Of a DNA stretch of 64,000 nucleotides, positions 41,581 through 50,939 are shown piece by piece. The position numbers and the translations under genes were made by a program. How positions within the stretch are numbered: position 1 is the stretch's first letter; the number at the start of each line of letters is the position of its first letter. The notes beneath the pieces were generated by a model, which saw nothing but the letters and a program-made list of their open reading frames with translations, searched no databases and was not told the origin of the DNA. Source of the stretch: Streptomyces tibetensis (GTDB lineage: Bacteria > Actinomycetota > Actinomycetes > Streptomycetales > Streptomycetaceae); the NCBI RefSeq assembly GCF_007655005.1, contig NZ_SZVW01000006.1, forward strand, positions 62,001 through 126,000. Direction: 5' to 3'.

Positions 41581-41850
41581 ATGGCCGAATCGGGTCCGTT
41601 CAGATCCTCTGCAAGCGCTGTCCAGCTGGCAGGGCGCCTGCTGTGCTGGAGCCTGGCCGCGGCCATGGCCTCCGCCGCCGTGGACGCCTCCCTCCATCCC
41701 CCTCTGCGCTGGTGGGGTGCCGTGTGGCCGCTGCCCTGGTGGCTCGTCTGCGCGTCAGCTCTCGCGTGGACCGTCCTGCGAGCCCGCGAGAAGGCCGACC
41801 GCCCACCTCCGCAGGACAGCGTGCGCAGCGATTGGGAGCGGGCCGCCTGA
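41581..41850 (+). CDS. Small membrane protein, 89 aa
   Basis: AAGGA lies 8 nt before ATG 41581. Two hydrophobic segments ([19 protein letters not shown] and [23 protein letters not shown]) are followed by a charged cytosolic tail ([23 protein letters not shown]). Third codon positions are mostly G/C, which supports coding. No recognised family; unusually Trp-rich membrane part. Lies about 90 bp upstream of the LLM oxidoreductase on the same strand. Confidence 0.6.
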   Translation: MAESGPFRSSASAVQLAGRLLCWSLAAAMASAAVDASLHPPLRWWGAVWPLPWWLVCASALAWTVLRAREKADRPPPQDSVRSDWERAA

Positions 41851-41941
41851 CCCCTGGTCGCGCCACCGGGGAATAACCGGAGACAGTCCCCTGTTAGAGC
41901 CGAAACGACAGCACACGGCCCACAGCAGGAGGCACCCCACC

Positions 41942-43060
41942 GTGGCGGCAGACGAGACACGCGGCGCGGCAGACGACATACGCGGCGCGGTACAGGGCAG
42001 CGCCCCCGTCCCCCTGTCCGTACTGGACCTGGTCACCGTGGGAGCCGGCCGCACCGCCTCCGACGCCCTGCGCACCAGCGTCGACCTGGTCCGTCTCGCG
42101 GAGAACCGCGGCTTCCACCGCTACTGGGTCGCCGAGCACCACTCCATGCCGGGCGTGGCCTCCTCCTCCCCGGCCGTGATCCTGGCCCACCTCGCCGCCC
42201 ACACCGACCGCATCCGGCTCGGCTCGGGTGGCGTGATGCTGCCCAACCACGCCCCGCTCGTGATCGCCGAGCAGTTCGGGACGCTGGAGGCCATGGCCCC
42301 GGGCCGGATCGACCTCGGCCTCGGCCGCGCCCCCGGCACGGACGGCTCCACCGCCGCCGCCCTGCGCCGCACGGAACGGCTGAACGAGGGCGCCGACGAC
42401 TTCCCCCAGCAGCTCGCCGAGCTGACCCGCTTCCTCGACGACGACTTCCCCGACGGCCATCCGTACCGCCGCATCCACGCGGTCCCCGGCCCGGTCCAGG
42501 CCACGTCCCCCGGCGGCGTCCAGTCCCCGCACCGCCCGCCGCTCTGGCTGCTCGGCTCCTCCGGCTTCAGCGCCCGTCTGGCCGGTGCGCTCGGCCTGCC
42601 GTTCGCCTTCGCACACCACTTCTCGGCGCAGAACACCATCCCGGCCCTGGACCTGTACCGGGAGTCCTTCCAGCCGTCCGCCGTGCTCGACGAGCCGTAC
42701 GCCCTCATCAGTGTCTCCGCGTTCGCCGCCGACGAGGAGCGGGAGGCCCGCCGGCAGGTGCTGTCCGCCGCCCTCAGCATGGTCCGGCTGCGCACCGGCC
42801 GCCCCGGCCTCGTGCCCACCCCGGAGGAGGCGGAGGCCTATGAGTTCAGCCCCATGGAGCGCGAGTTCGTCGACTCCTGGAACGCCAACGTCATCCACGG
42901 CACCCCGGACGAGGTCCGCTCCGGCCTGGACGACCTCGCCAAGCGCACCGGCGCCGACGAGCTGATGATCACGGCCAACGCGCACGGCGGCGCCGTCCGC
43001 GTCCGCTCCTACGAACTCATCGCCGACGCCTACGGGTTGCCGACGCCCGCCTCGGCCTGA
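41942..43060 (+). CDS. LLM-class flavin-dependent oxidoreductase
   Basis: 372 residues of the bacterial-luciferase-like family: [95 protein letters not shown] and [28 protein letters not shown]. The VAEHH core is typical of FMN-dependent alkanal-monooxygenase-like proteins. GTG 41942 follows AGGAGG. Cytosolic; substrate unknown. Its last 31 bp overlap the 3' end of the convergent cdgA gene. Confidence 0.9.
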   Translation: MAADETRGAADDIRGAVQGSAPVPLSVLDLVTVGAGRTASDALRTSVDLVRLAENRGFHRYWVAEHHSMPGVASSSPAVILAHLAAHTDRIRLGSGGVMLPNHAPLVIAEQFGTLEAMAPGRIDLGLGRAPGTDGSTAAALRRTERLNEGADDFPQQLAELTRFLDDDFPDGHPYRRIHAVPGPVQATSPGGVQSPHRPPLWLLGSSGFSARLAGALGLPFAFAHHFSAQNTIPALDLYRESFQPSAVLDEPYALISVSAFAADEEREARRQVLSAALSMVRLRTGRPGLVPTPEEAEAYEFSPMEREFVDSWNANVIHGTPDEVRSGLDDLAKRTGADELMITANAHGGAVRVRSYELIADAYGLPTPASA

Positions 43061-44880
43061 ACGTCCGGCGTGCCCAGCAGTTCGGAGATGCGGTCCGGGG
43101 GCACCGGGCGGGAGTAGAGCCAGCCCTGCCCGGTGTCGCAGCCGATGCTGCGCAGCCGGGTCGCCTGCGCCGAGGTCTCCACGCACTCGGCCGTGACGGT
43201 CAGCCCGAGCCGGTGCGCGAGCTGGATCATCGCCTCGACGACGACCGCGTCGGCCGGGTTCGCGCGGGCGGCCGCCTCCCGGTCGTCGTACTGGAAGCCG
43301 CGCACGAACGATCCGTCCAGCTTCAGCACCGACACCGGAAGCCGGCTCAGGTACGCGAGGTTCGAGTAGCCGGTGCCGAAGTCGTCGATGGCGATCCGCA
43401 CCCCCATATCGCTGAGCGCCTTCAGGGTCTGCAGCGGGCGTCCCGCCGAGCCCATCACCGCCGACTCCGTCAGCTCCAGCTGGAGCAGGTGCGGGGCGAG
43501 GCCCGTATCGGCCAGCGTCTCCGCCACGTCGGCCACCAGGTCGGAGTCCCAGACCTGCCGCACCGCCACGTTCACGCTGACGAAGATCGGCGGCTCGTCC
43601 GGATGGTCCAGCTGCCACCGCCGGGCCTGCCGGCAGGCCGTACGCAGCACCCAGCGGCCCAGCGGGACGATCGAACCGTCCTCCTCCGCCAGTCCGATGA
43701 ACCGATTCGGCGTCAGTATGCCGAACTGAGGATGATTCCAGCGGATCAGCGCCTCGACCCCGTGCAGCCGGTCGTCCTCCATGCCCACCAGCGGCTGGTA
43801 CTCCAGCTGGAACTCGCCCCGGTCGATGGCCGGCCGGAGGGTGGAGGCCAGGGCCTGGCGGGTCATGCGGTGGGCGTTGCGCTCCGGGTCGAACAGCGTC
43901 CAGCGGGCCTTGCCGTCCGCCTTCGCCCAGTAGAGCGTGGTGTCGGCCGCTTGCATCAGCGCGGTGGGGGTGGTGCCCGCGGCGTGCCGCTCCACGACCC
44001 CGATCGACGCCGATACCGACAGCCGCTGCCCGGCGATGTCGAACGGGTCCTGAACCGCGCGCAGCGCCGACTCGGCCAGTTCGGCCAGCTGTTCGGTGCC
44101 CGTGGAGTCCTCGACGAGCAGCGCGAACTCGTCACCGCCGAGCCGGGCCACCAGCGGGATGCTGGTCCGTGAGTGCCCCGCCTCGTCCGCGCAGCGCATG
44201 AGGCGCTCGGCGACGGCGGCCAGCAGCCGGTCGCCGATGCGGTGCCCGAGGGTGTCGTTGATGGCCTTGAAGCCGTCCAGGTCCAGGTAGCACAGCCCGA
44301 TCCGGCCCGTGCCGCTCTGCTCGTAGGACTCCGCCTCCAGTGCGGCCGACAGCCGTTCGAAGAACAGCGTGCGATTGGGCAGCCGGGTCACCGGGTCGTG
44401 CATCTGCAAGTGCCGCAGCCGGGCCTGGAGTTCCCGGCGGGCGCCGATGTCGGCGACGGACAGCAGTACGCCGCTGTCCTCGGCGGGCAGCGGGGTGACC
44501 GTCACCTGCACCCACAGCGAGTGCCCGTCGGGGTGCTTGAGCCGGCGCGTGCAGCGCAAGCGGGACTGCCGACCGCGCAGCACCTCGCGGTACGCGTGCC
44601 AGGTGCGGGCGTCGGAGGTGAGGTCGACCAGGTCGGCGGCGACGGACCCGGCGAGCCCGTCCGGGCCGGTGCCGAGCAGCGCGGCGAGCGCGTCGTTGGC
44701 GCTGACGACCGTGCCCTCGCGGTCCACGACCGCCATGGCGAGCGGGGCGGACGTGAAGACCGAGCGGTAGGGCTGCCGGGACGGCGGCTCGGTACGGGGA
44801 GACGTATCGATCTCACTCTCTGTGACGACCGGCCGGTCCAGGTCTGCCGCGGGCGCCGGCCCTTCGGGGGTTCCGCTCAC
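43030..44880 (-). CDS. cdgA: CdgA-like PAS-GGDEF-EAL cyclic-di-GMP enzyme
   Basis: About 616 residues: PAS (about 35-150; [25 protein letters not shown]), GGDEF (about 165-325; intact LGGDEFALL preceded by [18 protein letters not shown]) and EAL (about 345-600; [31 protein letters not shown]). All catalytic motifs of both activities are kept. No membrane segments. Organisation and position match S. coelicolor CdgA, a BldD-controlled enzyme affecting sporulation and antibiotic production. GTG 44880 is favoured because GGGAG lies 6 nt upstream; ATG 44895 is the alternative. Convergent overlap of 31 bp with the LLM gene. Confidence 0.9.
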   Translation of the reverse strand: MSGTPEGPAPAADLDRPVVTESEIDTSPRTEPPSRQPYRSVFTSAPLAMAVVDREGTVVSANDALAALLGTGPDGLAGSVAADLVDLTSDARTWHAYREVLRGRQSRLRCTRRLKHPDGHSLWVQVTVTPLPAEDSGVLLSVADIGARRELQARLRHLQMHDPVTRLPNRTLFFERLSAALEAESYEQSGTGRIGLCYLDLDGFKAINDTLGHRIGDRLLAAVAERLMRCADEAGHSRTSIPLVARLGGDEFALLVEDSTGTEQLAELAESALRAVQDPFDIAGQRLSVSASIGVVERHAAGTTPTALMQAADTTLYWAKADGKARWTLFDPERNAHRMTRQALASTLRPAIDRGEFQLEYQPLVGMEDDRLHGVEALIRWNHPQFGILTPNRFIGLAEEDGSIVPLGRWVLRTACRQARRWQLDHPDEPPIFVSVNVAVRQVWDSDLVADVAETLADTGLAPHLLQLELTESAVMGSAGRPLQTLKALSDMGVRIAIDDFGTGYSNLAYLSRLPVSVLKLDGSFVRGFQYDDREAAARANPADAVVVEAMIQLAHRLGLTVTAECVETSAQATRLRSIGCDTGQGWLYSRPVPPDRISELLGTPDVQAEAGVGNP

Positions 44881-45202
44881 CGCTCGCTCCCGCATGTATT
44901 CGATCTCTGTCCGTGCAGGAAAGGTCAGGAAAGTGTGCCGATCATAGAGGCTGGCCCCAGGGCCTTCCAGCCGGTGTCCAGTCTCCTCGGCCAACCGGCC
45001 CTTCTGCCAGATCGTTTCTGCGCACACCTGGACGGCTTCTTCAGGCCCCCGACCAGTTGTGACGTTCTGTGAGTGCTTCGGGGGTGTCGGCTTCCGTGAT
45101 TTTTCGGCCCCTTCACCCGACCGGTGCAGGCAAACAGGACGCAGTACTACAAATCATCACAGGCTGGGTGCGGTGTCCCGCGAACCGTACCCGGAGGTAC
45201 CC
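44881..45202. other. Divergent promoter region of cdgA and the M6-like protease gene
   Basis: About 320 bp with no gene. A BldD-box-like sequence lies at 45059-45073. No secure -35/-10 assignment. Confidence 0.5.
45059..45073. promoter_or_regulatory. BldD-box-like sequence upstream of cdgA
   Basis: GTGACGTTCTGTGAG keeps the outer halves of the BldD pseudo-palindrome (nTnAC...GTnAn) but departs from the consensus at two of the central positions. It is about 180 bp upstream of the chosen cdgA start. Confidence 0.35.
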
Positions 45203-46468
45203 GTGCCGCGTCCGTTTCCGCGCGCCCGACTGCGCAGCACCGCGGCCGTGTTCACCACCATGTCGGCGCTCGCGGCCACCTCCCTCGGCGCCGGCCCCTC
45301 GGCCGCCGGGCCCGACTCGGCCGCGCCCTGCGCCCTGACCCGGACCGACGCCCACCACTCGGAGGGCCTGGACACCTGGAACGCCGCCTATCCTCGCCCG
45401 GCCCGGTCCCTGGACGCGGTCATGGTCTTCCTGTCCTTCCCGGACTCCCACCCGCTGACCACCCCGCAGGAGCTGACCGCCGACCACTTCCCGGCCACCA
45501 CCCGCTTCTTCGAACAGGCTTCCTACGGTCGCTTCACCCTGCGCCCGCACGCGCTGCGGCACTGGATCCGGATGCCGAAGCCCTCCACCGCCTACGACAT
45601 AAAGCGCGACTGGAGCCCCGCGCACCGGGCCGCCTACCTGCGCGACGCCCTTTCCGCCGCCGACCCCCGGGTCGACTTCTCGCGCTACGACGTCGTGTAC
45701 TTCGTCGCCGACCCGGACGCACCCGGCGTGGACTCGGACGCGACCAAGGTGGTGAACCTGACGAGCCCGCTGCGGGCCGACGGCACCGACCTGCGCCGGA
45801 TCGTCACGGTGTTCGAGCAGCATCCGCCGGACCGGCTCGTCCTCGCCCACGAGACCGGGCACGTGTTCGACCTGCCCGACCTGTATCACCGTCCCGCCGA
45901 CGGCAAGGGCGACTGGGACACGCACGTCGGCGACTGGGACCTGATGGGCAGCCAGTTCGGACTCGCGCCCGACCTCTTCGCCTGGCACAAGTGGAAGCTG
46001 GGCTGGCTGGACTCACGGCAGGTGCGGTGCGTGCAGGACGCCGGGTCCGCCCGGCTGACCCTGGAGCCGCTGACGGCGGGGCCGGGGGCGCCGGAGGCGG
46101 GGGCCGCGGGGGCGCAGGCCTTCGGACTCGGGCGGGGCACCAAGCTCGCGGTGGTGCGGACGGGGCTCGACAGCGTGCTCGCCTTCGAGGCGCGGGGGCC
46201 GGTGGGCAACGACGCGGCCGCGTGCCGGCAGGGGGTGCTGGTGTACCGGGTGCGGGGCGGTGCGCAGTCCGGGGGTGGGCCCATCCAGGTGATCGACGCC
46301 CATCCGCACACCGAAGCGTGCTGGGAGGACTCCGTCTATCCACCGCTCGCGGACGCCCCGATCGGTGTCGGGGAGAGCTTCACGGTGCCGGGGGAAGAGG
46401 TGCGGGTGAAGGTGGAGGGGCGCACGGCTTCGGGGGCGTGGACGGTGAAGATCGGGGTGGGTCGCTGA
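45203..46468 (+). CDS. Secreted M6-like zinc metalloprotease
   Basis: 421 residues. A signal peptide (ends near SAAGPDSAAPC) leads to an M6 (immune-inhibitor-A-like) domain: VMVFLSFPDSHPLTTPQEL, FFEQASYGRFTLRP, RYDVVYFVADPD and the zinc motif LAHETGHVFDLPDLYH (HExxH plus distal ligand), with GDWDLMGSQFGLAPDLFAWHKWKLGWL typical of the family. A C-terminal beta domain contains a Cys pair. GTG 45203 is preceded by CCCGGAGG at ideal spacing; GTG 45173 is possible. Likely extracellular protein degradation. Ends 21 bp before a perfect hairpin. Confidence 0.85.
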   Translation: MPRPFPRARLRSTAAVFTTMSALAATSLGAGPSAAGPDSAAPCALTRTDAHHSEGLDTWNAAYPRPARSLDAVMVFLSFPDSHPLTTPQELTADHFPATTRFFEQASYGRFTLRPHALRHWIRMPKPSTAYDIKRDWSPAHRAAYLRDALSAADPRVDFSRYDVVYFVADPDAPGVDSDATKVVNLTSPLRADGTDLRRIVTVFEQHPPDRLVLAHETGHVFDLPDLYHRPADGKGDWDTHVGDWDLMGSQFGLAPDLFAWHKWKLGWLDSRQVRCVQDAGSARLTLEPLTAGPGAPEAGAAGAQAFGLGRGTKLAVVRTGLDSVLAFEARGPVGNDAAACRQGVLVYRVRGGAQSGGGPIQVIDAHPHTEACWEDSVYPPLADAPIGVGESFTVPGEEVRVKVEGRTASGAWTVKIGVGR

Positions 46469-46489
46469 GGATGCTTTCGGGGCATGGAG

Positions 46490-46517
46490 AAGGCCCCTCG
46501 TTCTCACGAGGGGCCTT
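46490..46517. terminator. Terminator shared by protease gene and tRNA-Lys copy 3
   Basis: AAGGCCCCTCG / CGAGGGGCCTT, perfect 11-bp stem with a short loop, followed by T residues in both directions. It serves the plus-strand protease gene and the minus-strand tRNA. Confidence 0.85.
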
Positions 46518-46527
46518 TCACTGTCTG

Positions 46528-46601
46528 TGCGCCGCCAGGGACTCGAACCCCGGACCCGCTGATTAAGAGTCAGCTGCTCTAACCAACTGAGCTAGCGGCG
46601 C
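46528..46601 (-). tRNA. tRNA-Lys (CTT), copy 3
   Basis: 74 nt, identical to copies 1 and 2. Its 5' end overlaps the stop codon region of the same-strand hypothetical gene (stop TAG at 46592-46594 is the tRNA's own D-arm TAG). Confidence 0.95.
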
Positions 46602-47356
46602 CTGCTGACGTCGTAGACCTTAGCATCCTGGTCGGCGGGAGGAAAAATCGAAATCCGCACTGCTGAGCGGGCCGCCCGGACGGCCGCCCAGAGCAGTACC
46701 TCGGGGCCGGGGAGCCAGGGCTGACGGGTGTCGGGGGCGACGAGCCAGCGGGAAGCGGAGCGGGCGGGGGCGGTGGTTCCGGTGGGTGCCGGACCGGTGC
46801 GAGCGGGGCCCTCCGAGGGGGCAGGGTCGGCGGGGGTGGTGCGCTCCGAGCGGGCCGGGTCGGTGGGGGTGGTGCGCTCCGAGCGGGCCGCGTCGGTGGG
46901 GATGGTGCGCTCCGACGGCGCCGGGTCGGCTGTGCGCTCCGACGGGGCCGGGACGGTCACCGCGTCGCCGGTGCCGTGGCACAGCAGTGGCGGTACGGCG
47001 TTCGTGCGGCGGGCCTCCGGGGCGTCCCGGCCCCGGTCGCGGGTGCCCCACTCCTCCCACTCCAGCAGCACGGGGAGCCGGTGCGCCGTGCCCGGGGCGG
47101 CGAACAGCAGCATCCGCCCACGGAACTCCGCGACCGGCCCCGAGCCCGGGCCGTCGTCCCACAGTCGGTCGAGCATGCGCCGGCCGAACATCGCCGGCGC
47201 GCTGACCACGTCGAAGACCGAGCCGCAGGGCAGCACGACCGGCGCGTGCGGCCGCTCCTCCCAGAGGGCGAGCGTGCTTCGCGGATACGTTCCTGCCGAG
47301 GCGAGCCAGGCGGCCCCGTCGGGGGTGACATCGGAGGCGTTCCATGCGCTGCTCAT
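46592..47356 (-). CDS. Conserved hypothetical protein ending inside tRNA-Lys
   Basis: 254 residues. Conserved-looking N-terminal part: AAWLASAGTYPRSTLALWEERPHAPVVLPCGSVFDVVSAPAMFGRRMLDRLWD, GRMLLFAAPGTAHRLPVLLEWEEWG and PPLLCHGTGDAVTVP, and a C-terminal RWLVAPDTRQPWLPGPEVLLWAAVRAARSA. The fold is reminiscent of bifunctional primase-polymerase (Prim-Pol) N-terminal domains, but I cannot confirm the metal-binding acids. Between the parts is an 11-residue tandem repeat (SERTTPTDPAR-type). The stop codon is supplied by the tRNA gene, so message and tRNA overlap on one strand. Confidence 0.75.
   Translation of the reverse strand: MSSAWNASDVTPDGAAWLASAGTYPRSTLALWEERPHAPVVLPCGSVFDVVSAPAMFGRRMLDRLWDDGPGSGPVAEFRGRMLLFAAPGTAHRLPVLLEWEEWGTRDRGRDAPEARRTNAVPPLLCHGTGDAVTVPAPSERTADPAPSERTIPTDAARSERTTPTDPARSERTTPADPAPSEGPARTGPAPTGTTAPARSASRWLVAPDTRQPWLPGPEVLLWAAVRAARSAVRISIFPPADQDAKVYDVSRRR
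46811..46943. repeat. 33-bp in-frame minisatellite
   Basis: Units beginning CGCTCCGAGCGGGCC at about 46842, 46875 and 46908, with shorter flanking copies, encode repeated SERTTPTDPAR on the minus strand. Confidence 0.8.
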
Positions 47357-47445
47357 GGTGCCCAGGTCTACCCGGCGTGAGCGTGCGGCTCCCCAGGGTT
47401 GTGGGAAATCGGGACAGGAGGGGGTGGGAGGGAGTATCTTGCCCG

Positions 47446-47461
47446 CCTGGCATATGCCAGG
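47446..47461. promoter_or_regulatory. 16-bp perfect palindrome upstream of hypothetical gene
   Basis: CCTGGCATATGCCAGG, about 90 bp upstream of the start at 47356. Same CTGGCAT-x-TGCCAG design as the inner palindrome at 33230-33245. Confidence 0.5.
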
Positions 47462-47489
47462 TGATCAGGAAGACGGCTGCGGAGCCGTG

Positions 47490-47858
47490 TCAGACGGTGC
47501 CGCCGGGCCCTCGGCCCTCGACGCCGCCCCGCATCAGATCCCGCCCGAACTCGACCATCTTCTTGGCGTAGTCCTCGGTCCACTCGGCCCGCTCGGCGAT
47601 GTCGGCCGTCGTCAGCCGGTCGAACCTGCGCGGATCGGCCAGCTGCGCCGCCGCCATCGCCTGGAACTCCACCGCCCGGTCCGCCGCGGCCCGGAACGCC
47701 AGCGTCAGCTCCGTCGCCCGGGACAGCAGGGCCCGGGGGTCGTCGATCGACTCGAGGTCGAAGAAGTGCTCAGGGTCGGAGGCCGCCTCCGCGGGCTCGA
47801 AGAGCAGGGGCGCGGGGCGTAGCCGCGGTTCGTTCCGACGCGGCGTGGGCTCCGCCAT
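47490..47858 (-). CDS. Conserved hypothetical helical protein, 122 aa
   Basis: GGAGGAG precedes ATG 47858. After a basic Pro-rich lead (MAEPTPRRNEPRLRPAPLLFEP) the protein is almost all helix: HFFDLESIDDPRALLSRATELTLAFRAAADRAVEFQAMAAAQLADPRRF, then LTTADIAERAEWTEDYAKKMVEFGRDLM, which could be a helix-turn-helix. No family recognised. Cytosolic. Followed in the same direction by the Prim-Pol-like hypothetical gene. Confidence 0.75.
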   Translation of the reverse strand: MAEPTPRRNEPRLRPAPLLFEPAEAASDPEHFFDLESIDDPRALLSRATELTLAFRAAADRAVEFQAMAAAQLADPRRFDRLTTADIAERAEWTEDYAKKMVEFGRDLMRGGVEGRGPGGTV

Positions 47859-48015
47859 GTCTTCTCCTCCTCGTACGTCGCGCTGACCCTCTCGGTGGAG
47901 TGGGCCACCGTCCATTGTCTCGCGGGCGCGCAAGTGGGCATCGCGGTAGTGGGTACGGCTGCCACGCCACCCGGTGTTCGCCAGGGCTTGGGAGGCGCGC
48001 CGTTTTCCGGTCAGA

Positions 48016-49350
48016 TCACGGTTGCCACACGACTCGGTGTTCCGCCAGGTGCGCCAGCACCGCGTGGTTCGCCTCCCACCCGTCCGGGAACTTCACCACC
48101 GTCCCCAGCTGGACCGGCTCCGTCGACGGATAGTCGTCCAGGAGGTCGGTCACGCCCGCCCGGCAGACCACGATGCAGGCGTGGCGGTGGCGGGAGGCCA
48201 GGACGCAGAGGCGGCCCGTCTCCAGGTGGAAGGCGGTCGCGTCGGGGCGGCCGGAGAGGGGGTGGAGGACCACCGTCACGTCGTACTCGCGGCCCTGCAG
48301 CCGGTTCGCCGTGTCCACGACCACATCGGGGACGCCCTGGTCGGCCAGGGCCGAGCGGATCGCGGCCGCCTGGTCCCGGTGGGCCGTGCCGACGGCGATC
48401 CGGTCCGCGGTGAGGGGGGAGGAGGCCGCGGAGCGCTCCGAGGTCGCAGCGCCCGCCCGGTCCAGCAGGCGCCGTACGACCGTGGCCACCGCCCGGACCG
48501 CCTCCGGGTCCGTGCGCGGCGTGTGCCGGGCGGGCAGCTCCAGCAGGCCCCAGCCCGACTCGGCCGCCTCGTCGATCACCCGGTCGGGACCCGAGCCGTC
48601 CGACGGCACACCGAAGGCCAGGGTCCGGTCGCCGGGGCCGGTGCCGCTGCGGAACGGCGTGTACGGGTAGAACGCGTCCGAGACCAGGGGCGCCGCGGAG
48701 GCCGGGAGCCGCCAGGACACCGGCAGCCGGTGCTGGGGCAGGTCCGGGTTGTGCGCGAGCAGGGTCGTCACCGCCGAGGCCGACGGGTCGTACGCCAAGC
48801 CCGCCCACTGCTCGCTGCCCACGATCGCGAACGGGTCCAGCTGCCCCGGGTCACCCACGAACAGCGCCCGCTCGAACAGCCCGGCCACGGCGAGCAGCGC
48901 GTCCGAGCGCATCTGGTACGCCTCGTCGACGATCGCGTGCCGCCACGGCTCGTCCACCTTGACGTGCGCCCACTTCGCCGCCGTCGAGAGCACCACGGCC
49001 TGCCCGGCCAGGTCACCCGCCTTGGCCGATGTGCGCACGCTCGGCAGATCGTCGAGCGCCTTGTCGTACGGGTCCGAGTCGCTGCTGTGCAGCCGGCCCA
49101 CCGGCAGGTCGGGGTTCTTCTCGGCGAGCCGCAGGACGAGGTCGTCGACCTGGGCGTTGGTCTGCGCGACCACCATCAGCGGGTGACCGGCCTCGGCCAG
49201 TTCCAGGGCCGCGCGGACCACCAGCGTGGACTTGCCCGCGCCCGGCGGGGAGTCCACGACGACACCGCGCGCGGTGCCGTGCAGCGTGTCGTGCAGGATC
49301 GCGTCGGTGGCCCGGGCCGCGGCGGCCGAGGGGTCGAACACCGTGGTCAC
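48016..49350 (-). CDS. SF1 (UPF1/Dna2-like) helicase, third gene of nuclease-helicase operon
   Basis: 444 residues. Walker A SPPGAGKST (about 34-42), motif Ia VVAQTNAQVDDLVLRL, Walker B AIVDEAYQM, motif III LFVGDPGQLDP, motif IV/V VGTAHRDQAAAIRSAL and VVVDTANRLQGREYDVTVVLHPLSG, and motif VI LCVLASRHRHACIVV. This is the DNA2/UPF1 class of ATP-dependent superfamily 1 helicases. The GTG start overlaps the stop of the 530-residue upstream protein (GTGA). With the RecB/Cas4-like nuclease two genes upstream it resembles a split Dna2-like nuclease-helicase. No accessory domains. Confidence 0.88.
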   Translation of the reverse strand: MTTVFDPSAAAARATDAILHDTLHGTARGVVVDSPPGAGKSTLVVRAALELAEAGHPLMVVAQTNAQVDDLVLRLAEKNPDLPVGRLHSSDSDPYDKALDDLPSVRTSAKAGDLAGQAVVLSTAAKWAHVKVDEPWRHAIVDEAYQMRSDALLAVAGLFERALFVGDPGQLDPFAIVGSEQWAGLAYDPSASAVTTLLAHNPDLPQHRLPVSWRLPASAAPLVSDAFYPYTPFRSGTGPGDRTLAFGVPSDGSGPDRVIDEAAESGWGLLELPARHTPRTDPEAVRAVATVVRRLLDRAGAATSERSAASSPLTADRIAVGTAHRDQAAAIRSALADQGVPDVVVDTANRLQGREYDVTVVLHPLSGRPDATAFHLETGRLCVLASRHRHACIVVCRAGVTDLLDDYPSTEPVQLGTVVKFPDGWEANHAVLAHLAEHRVVWQP

Positions 49351-50939
49351 AGCACATCCTCCTCGGTCACCGGGTCGGCCGCTTCCAGGGCCGCCTCGCC
49401 GGGCGGCCCGCCGTGCGTCCACGGCGTCTCCTCCGGGTCGGGCAGCTTCGCACCGCCCCGCTGCTCGTGCTCGAAGAGCGTGAAGCAGATCCGGTCGCCC
49501 TTCTCCGGCACCGATCCCGGTTCGGGCTCCTTGCCGCGGCCCATCTTGTCGAGGATCCGCAGGACGACGAGCGCGCCGTCCTCCTCGTCCGCGACGAACT
49601 CGGCCGACTGCGGCTTCCCGCCCAGCGACCGGTACACCTTCGTGCGCTCGCCGAGGTAGGGCCGGTCGTCCGTGCGCACCGTGACCAGGGGGCGGGGGCT
49701 CGGCCGCTTGCCCTCGCTGTACGCCATCACGACGTCGGTGACCTCACCTGCGAACGCCTCCCCGGACAGCCGCCGGCCCGCCATCACCAGCGGGTCGTCG
49801 AGGGCCTCCTGCGCCTCAAGGCGAGCCTGTTCGCGCTCGCGGGTGGCGAGCTTGTTGGCCGCGGTGACCGCGTCGTCGCGGCGCGGCTGCGGGGGCTCAC
49901 CGGCCAGGACGCGGTCGCGGTGGCCGGTGAACGACCAGCGGTCGCGGGTCCACCGCTCCTCGACCCGCGCCCCTTCGGGCAGCTCCCGCAGCAGGTCGAG
50001 GCCCCGCCAGACCGCGTCCCAGGTGGGCCGGGTGCGGCTGAGCACCAGGTCGCGGATCTCCCGCTCGGCGGCGCTCAGCGCACCCAGCCGGTCGTCGGCC
50101 TCCAGTCCGTCCTCGGCGGCGGAGAGGGCGGTACGGGCCCGGTCGTAGCGCTCGATGGCCGGGGCGAGCAGCTTGTTGTCGAACGCCGGGTCCGTGGCCG
50201 GACCGGCCGGCGGGCAGGTCAGCTGCCCCTGCGCGTCCCGCTCCAGCTCGGCGCGCAGCGCGGCCTCGGCACCGGTGACGCCCTGCGGCGGGTCGATCCA
50301 GGCGAGCAGCGCCCCCAGATGCTGGTCCTCCAGGGTGGACTGCCCGGTCACCCAGTGCCGGCCCAGGACGTCGGTCATCGCCAGCAGCAGAGAGGAGCCG
50401 GGCACCCGGGCCCGCTCCCCGAAGTGCGTCAGCCACCGCCCGAGCAGCGGCACCCGCGGCGGCGCCGGATAGGGAGCCTCCGGGTCCTGCTCCGCGGTCC
50501 GCCGGAACCGCATCGAGCGCCCGAGCAGCCGCACCAGGTCGATGCCCGCCCGGCTCGGCACGATCAGCTGGGGCGCGTCCGCGCACAGATCGACCTCGAC
50601 CTTGACGCGCTTGCCGGTCTCCGGGTCGGTCTCGGTGCGCTCGGCGGCCTCCACGGCGTCGGCGTAGGAGTCGACGTACGGCAGCACGACGTCGGCCAGT
50701 TCGGCCAGGAACGCGAACCTCAGGTCGCGGTCGCGGGGCTGTGGGACGGCCAGCAGACGCGGAGCGTCCCGGTCGGTGCCGACCAGCGCGCCGAGCGGGG
50801 CACCGGCCTCACCGGCTGTGGTCAGCGGCACGAACACCAGCGGGCGGTCGCCGAGATGCCGGTGCCGGACGGTGGCGGCCGGCTGGGCACGGCCCGTGCT
50901 GACGGCTTCGAGCCGGGCCAGGGTGGAGATCAGCGACAC
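49347..50939 (-). CDS. 530-aa uncharacterised protein between nuclease and helicase
   Basis: GTG start lies inside the end of the nuclease gene (10-bp overlap) and its stop overlaps the helicase start, so it is an obligate middle member of a three-gene unit. Visible blocks: VFVPLTTAGEAGAPLGALVGTD, FLAELADVVLPYVDSYADAVEAAE, LGRWLTHFGERARVPGSSLLLAMTDVLGRHWVTGQSTLEDQHLGALLAWIDPP, a long helical region (from about 270) and a C-terminal beta-rich part (VYRSLGGKPQSAEFV) that could be a nucleic-acid-binding barrel. No catalytic motif recognised. Probably bridges or regulates its partners; inference from operon structure. Confidence 0.75.
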   Translation of the reverse strand: MSLISTLARLEAVSTGRAQPAATVRHRHLGDRPLVFVPLTTAGEAGAPLGALVGTDRDAPRLLAVPQPRDRDLRFAFLAELADVVLPYVDSYADAVEAAERTETDPETGKRVKVEVDLCADAPQLIVPSRAGIDLVRLLGRSMRFRRTAEQDPEAPYPAPPRVPLLGRWLTHFGERARVPGSSLLLAMTDVLGRHWVTGQSTLEDQHLGALLAWIDPPQGVTGAEAALRAELERDAQGQLTCPPAGPATDPAFDNKLLAPAIERYDRARTALSAAEDGLEADDRLGALSAAEREIRDLVLSRTRPTWDAVWRGLDLLRELPEGARVEERWTRDRWSFTGHRDRVLAGEPPQPRRDDAVTAANKLATREREQARLEAQEALDDPLVMAGRRLSGEAFAGEVTDVVMAYSEGKRPSPRPLVTVRTDDRPYLGERTKVYRSLGGKPQSAEFVADEEDGALVVLRILDKMGRGKEPEPGSVPEKGDRICFTLFEHEQRGGAKLPDPEETPWTHGGPPGEAALEAADPVTEEDVL

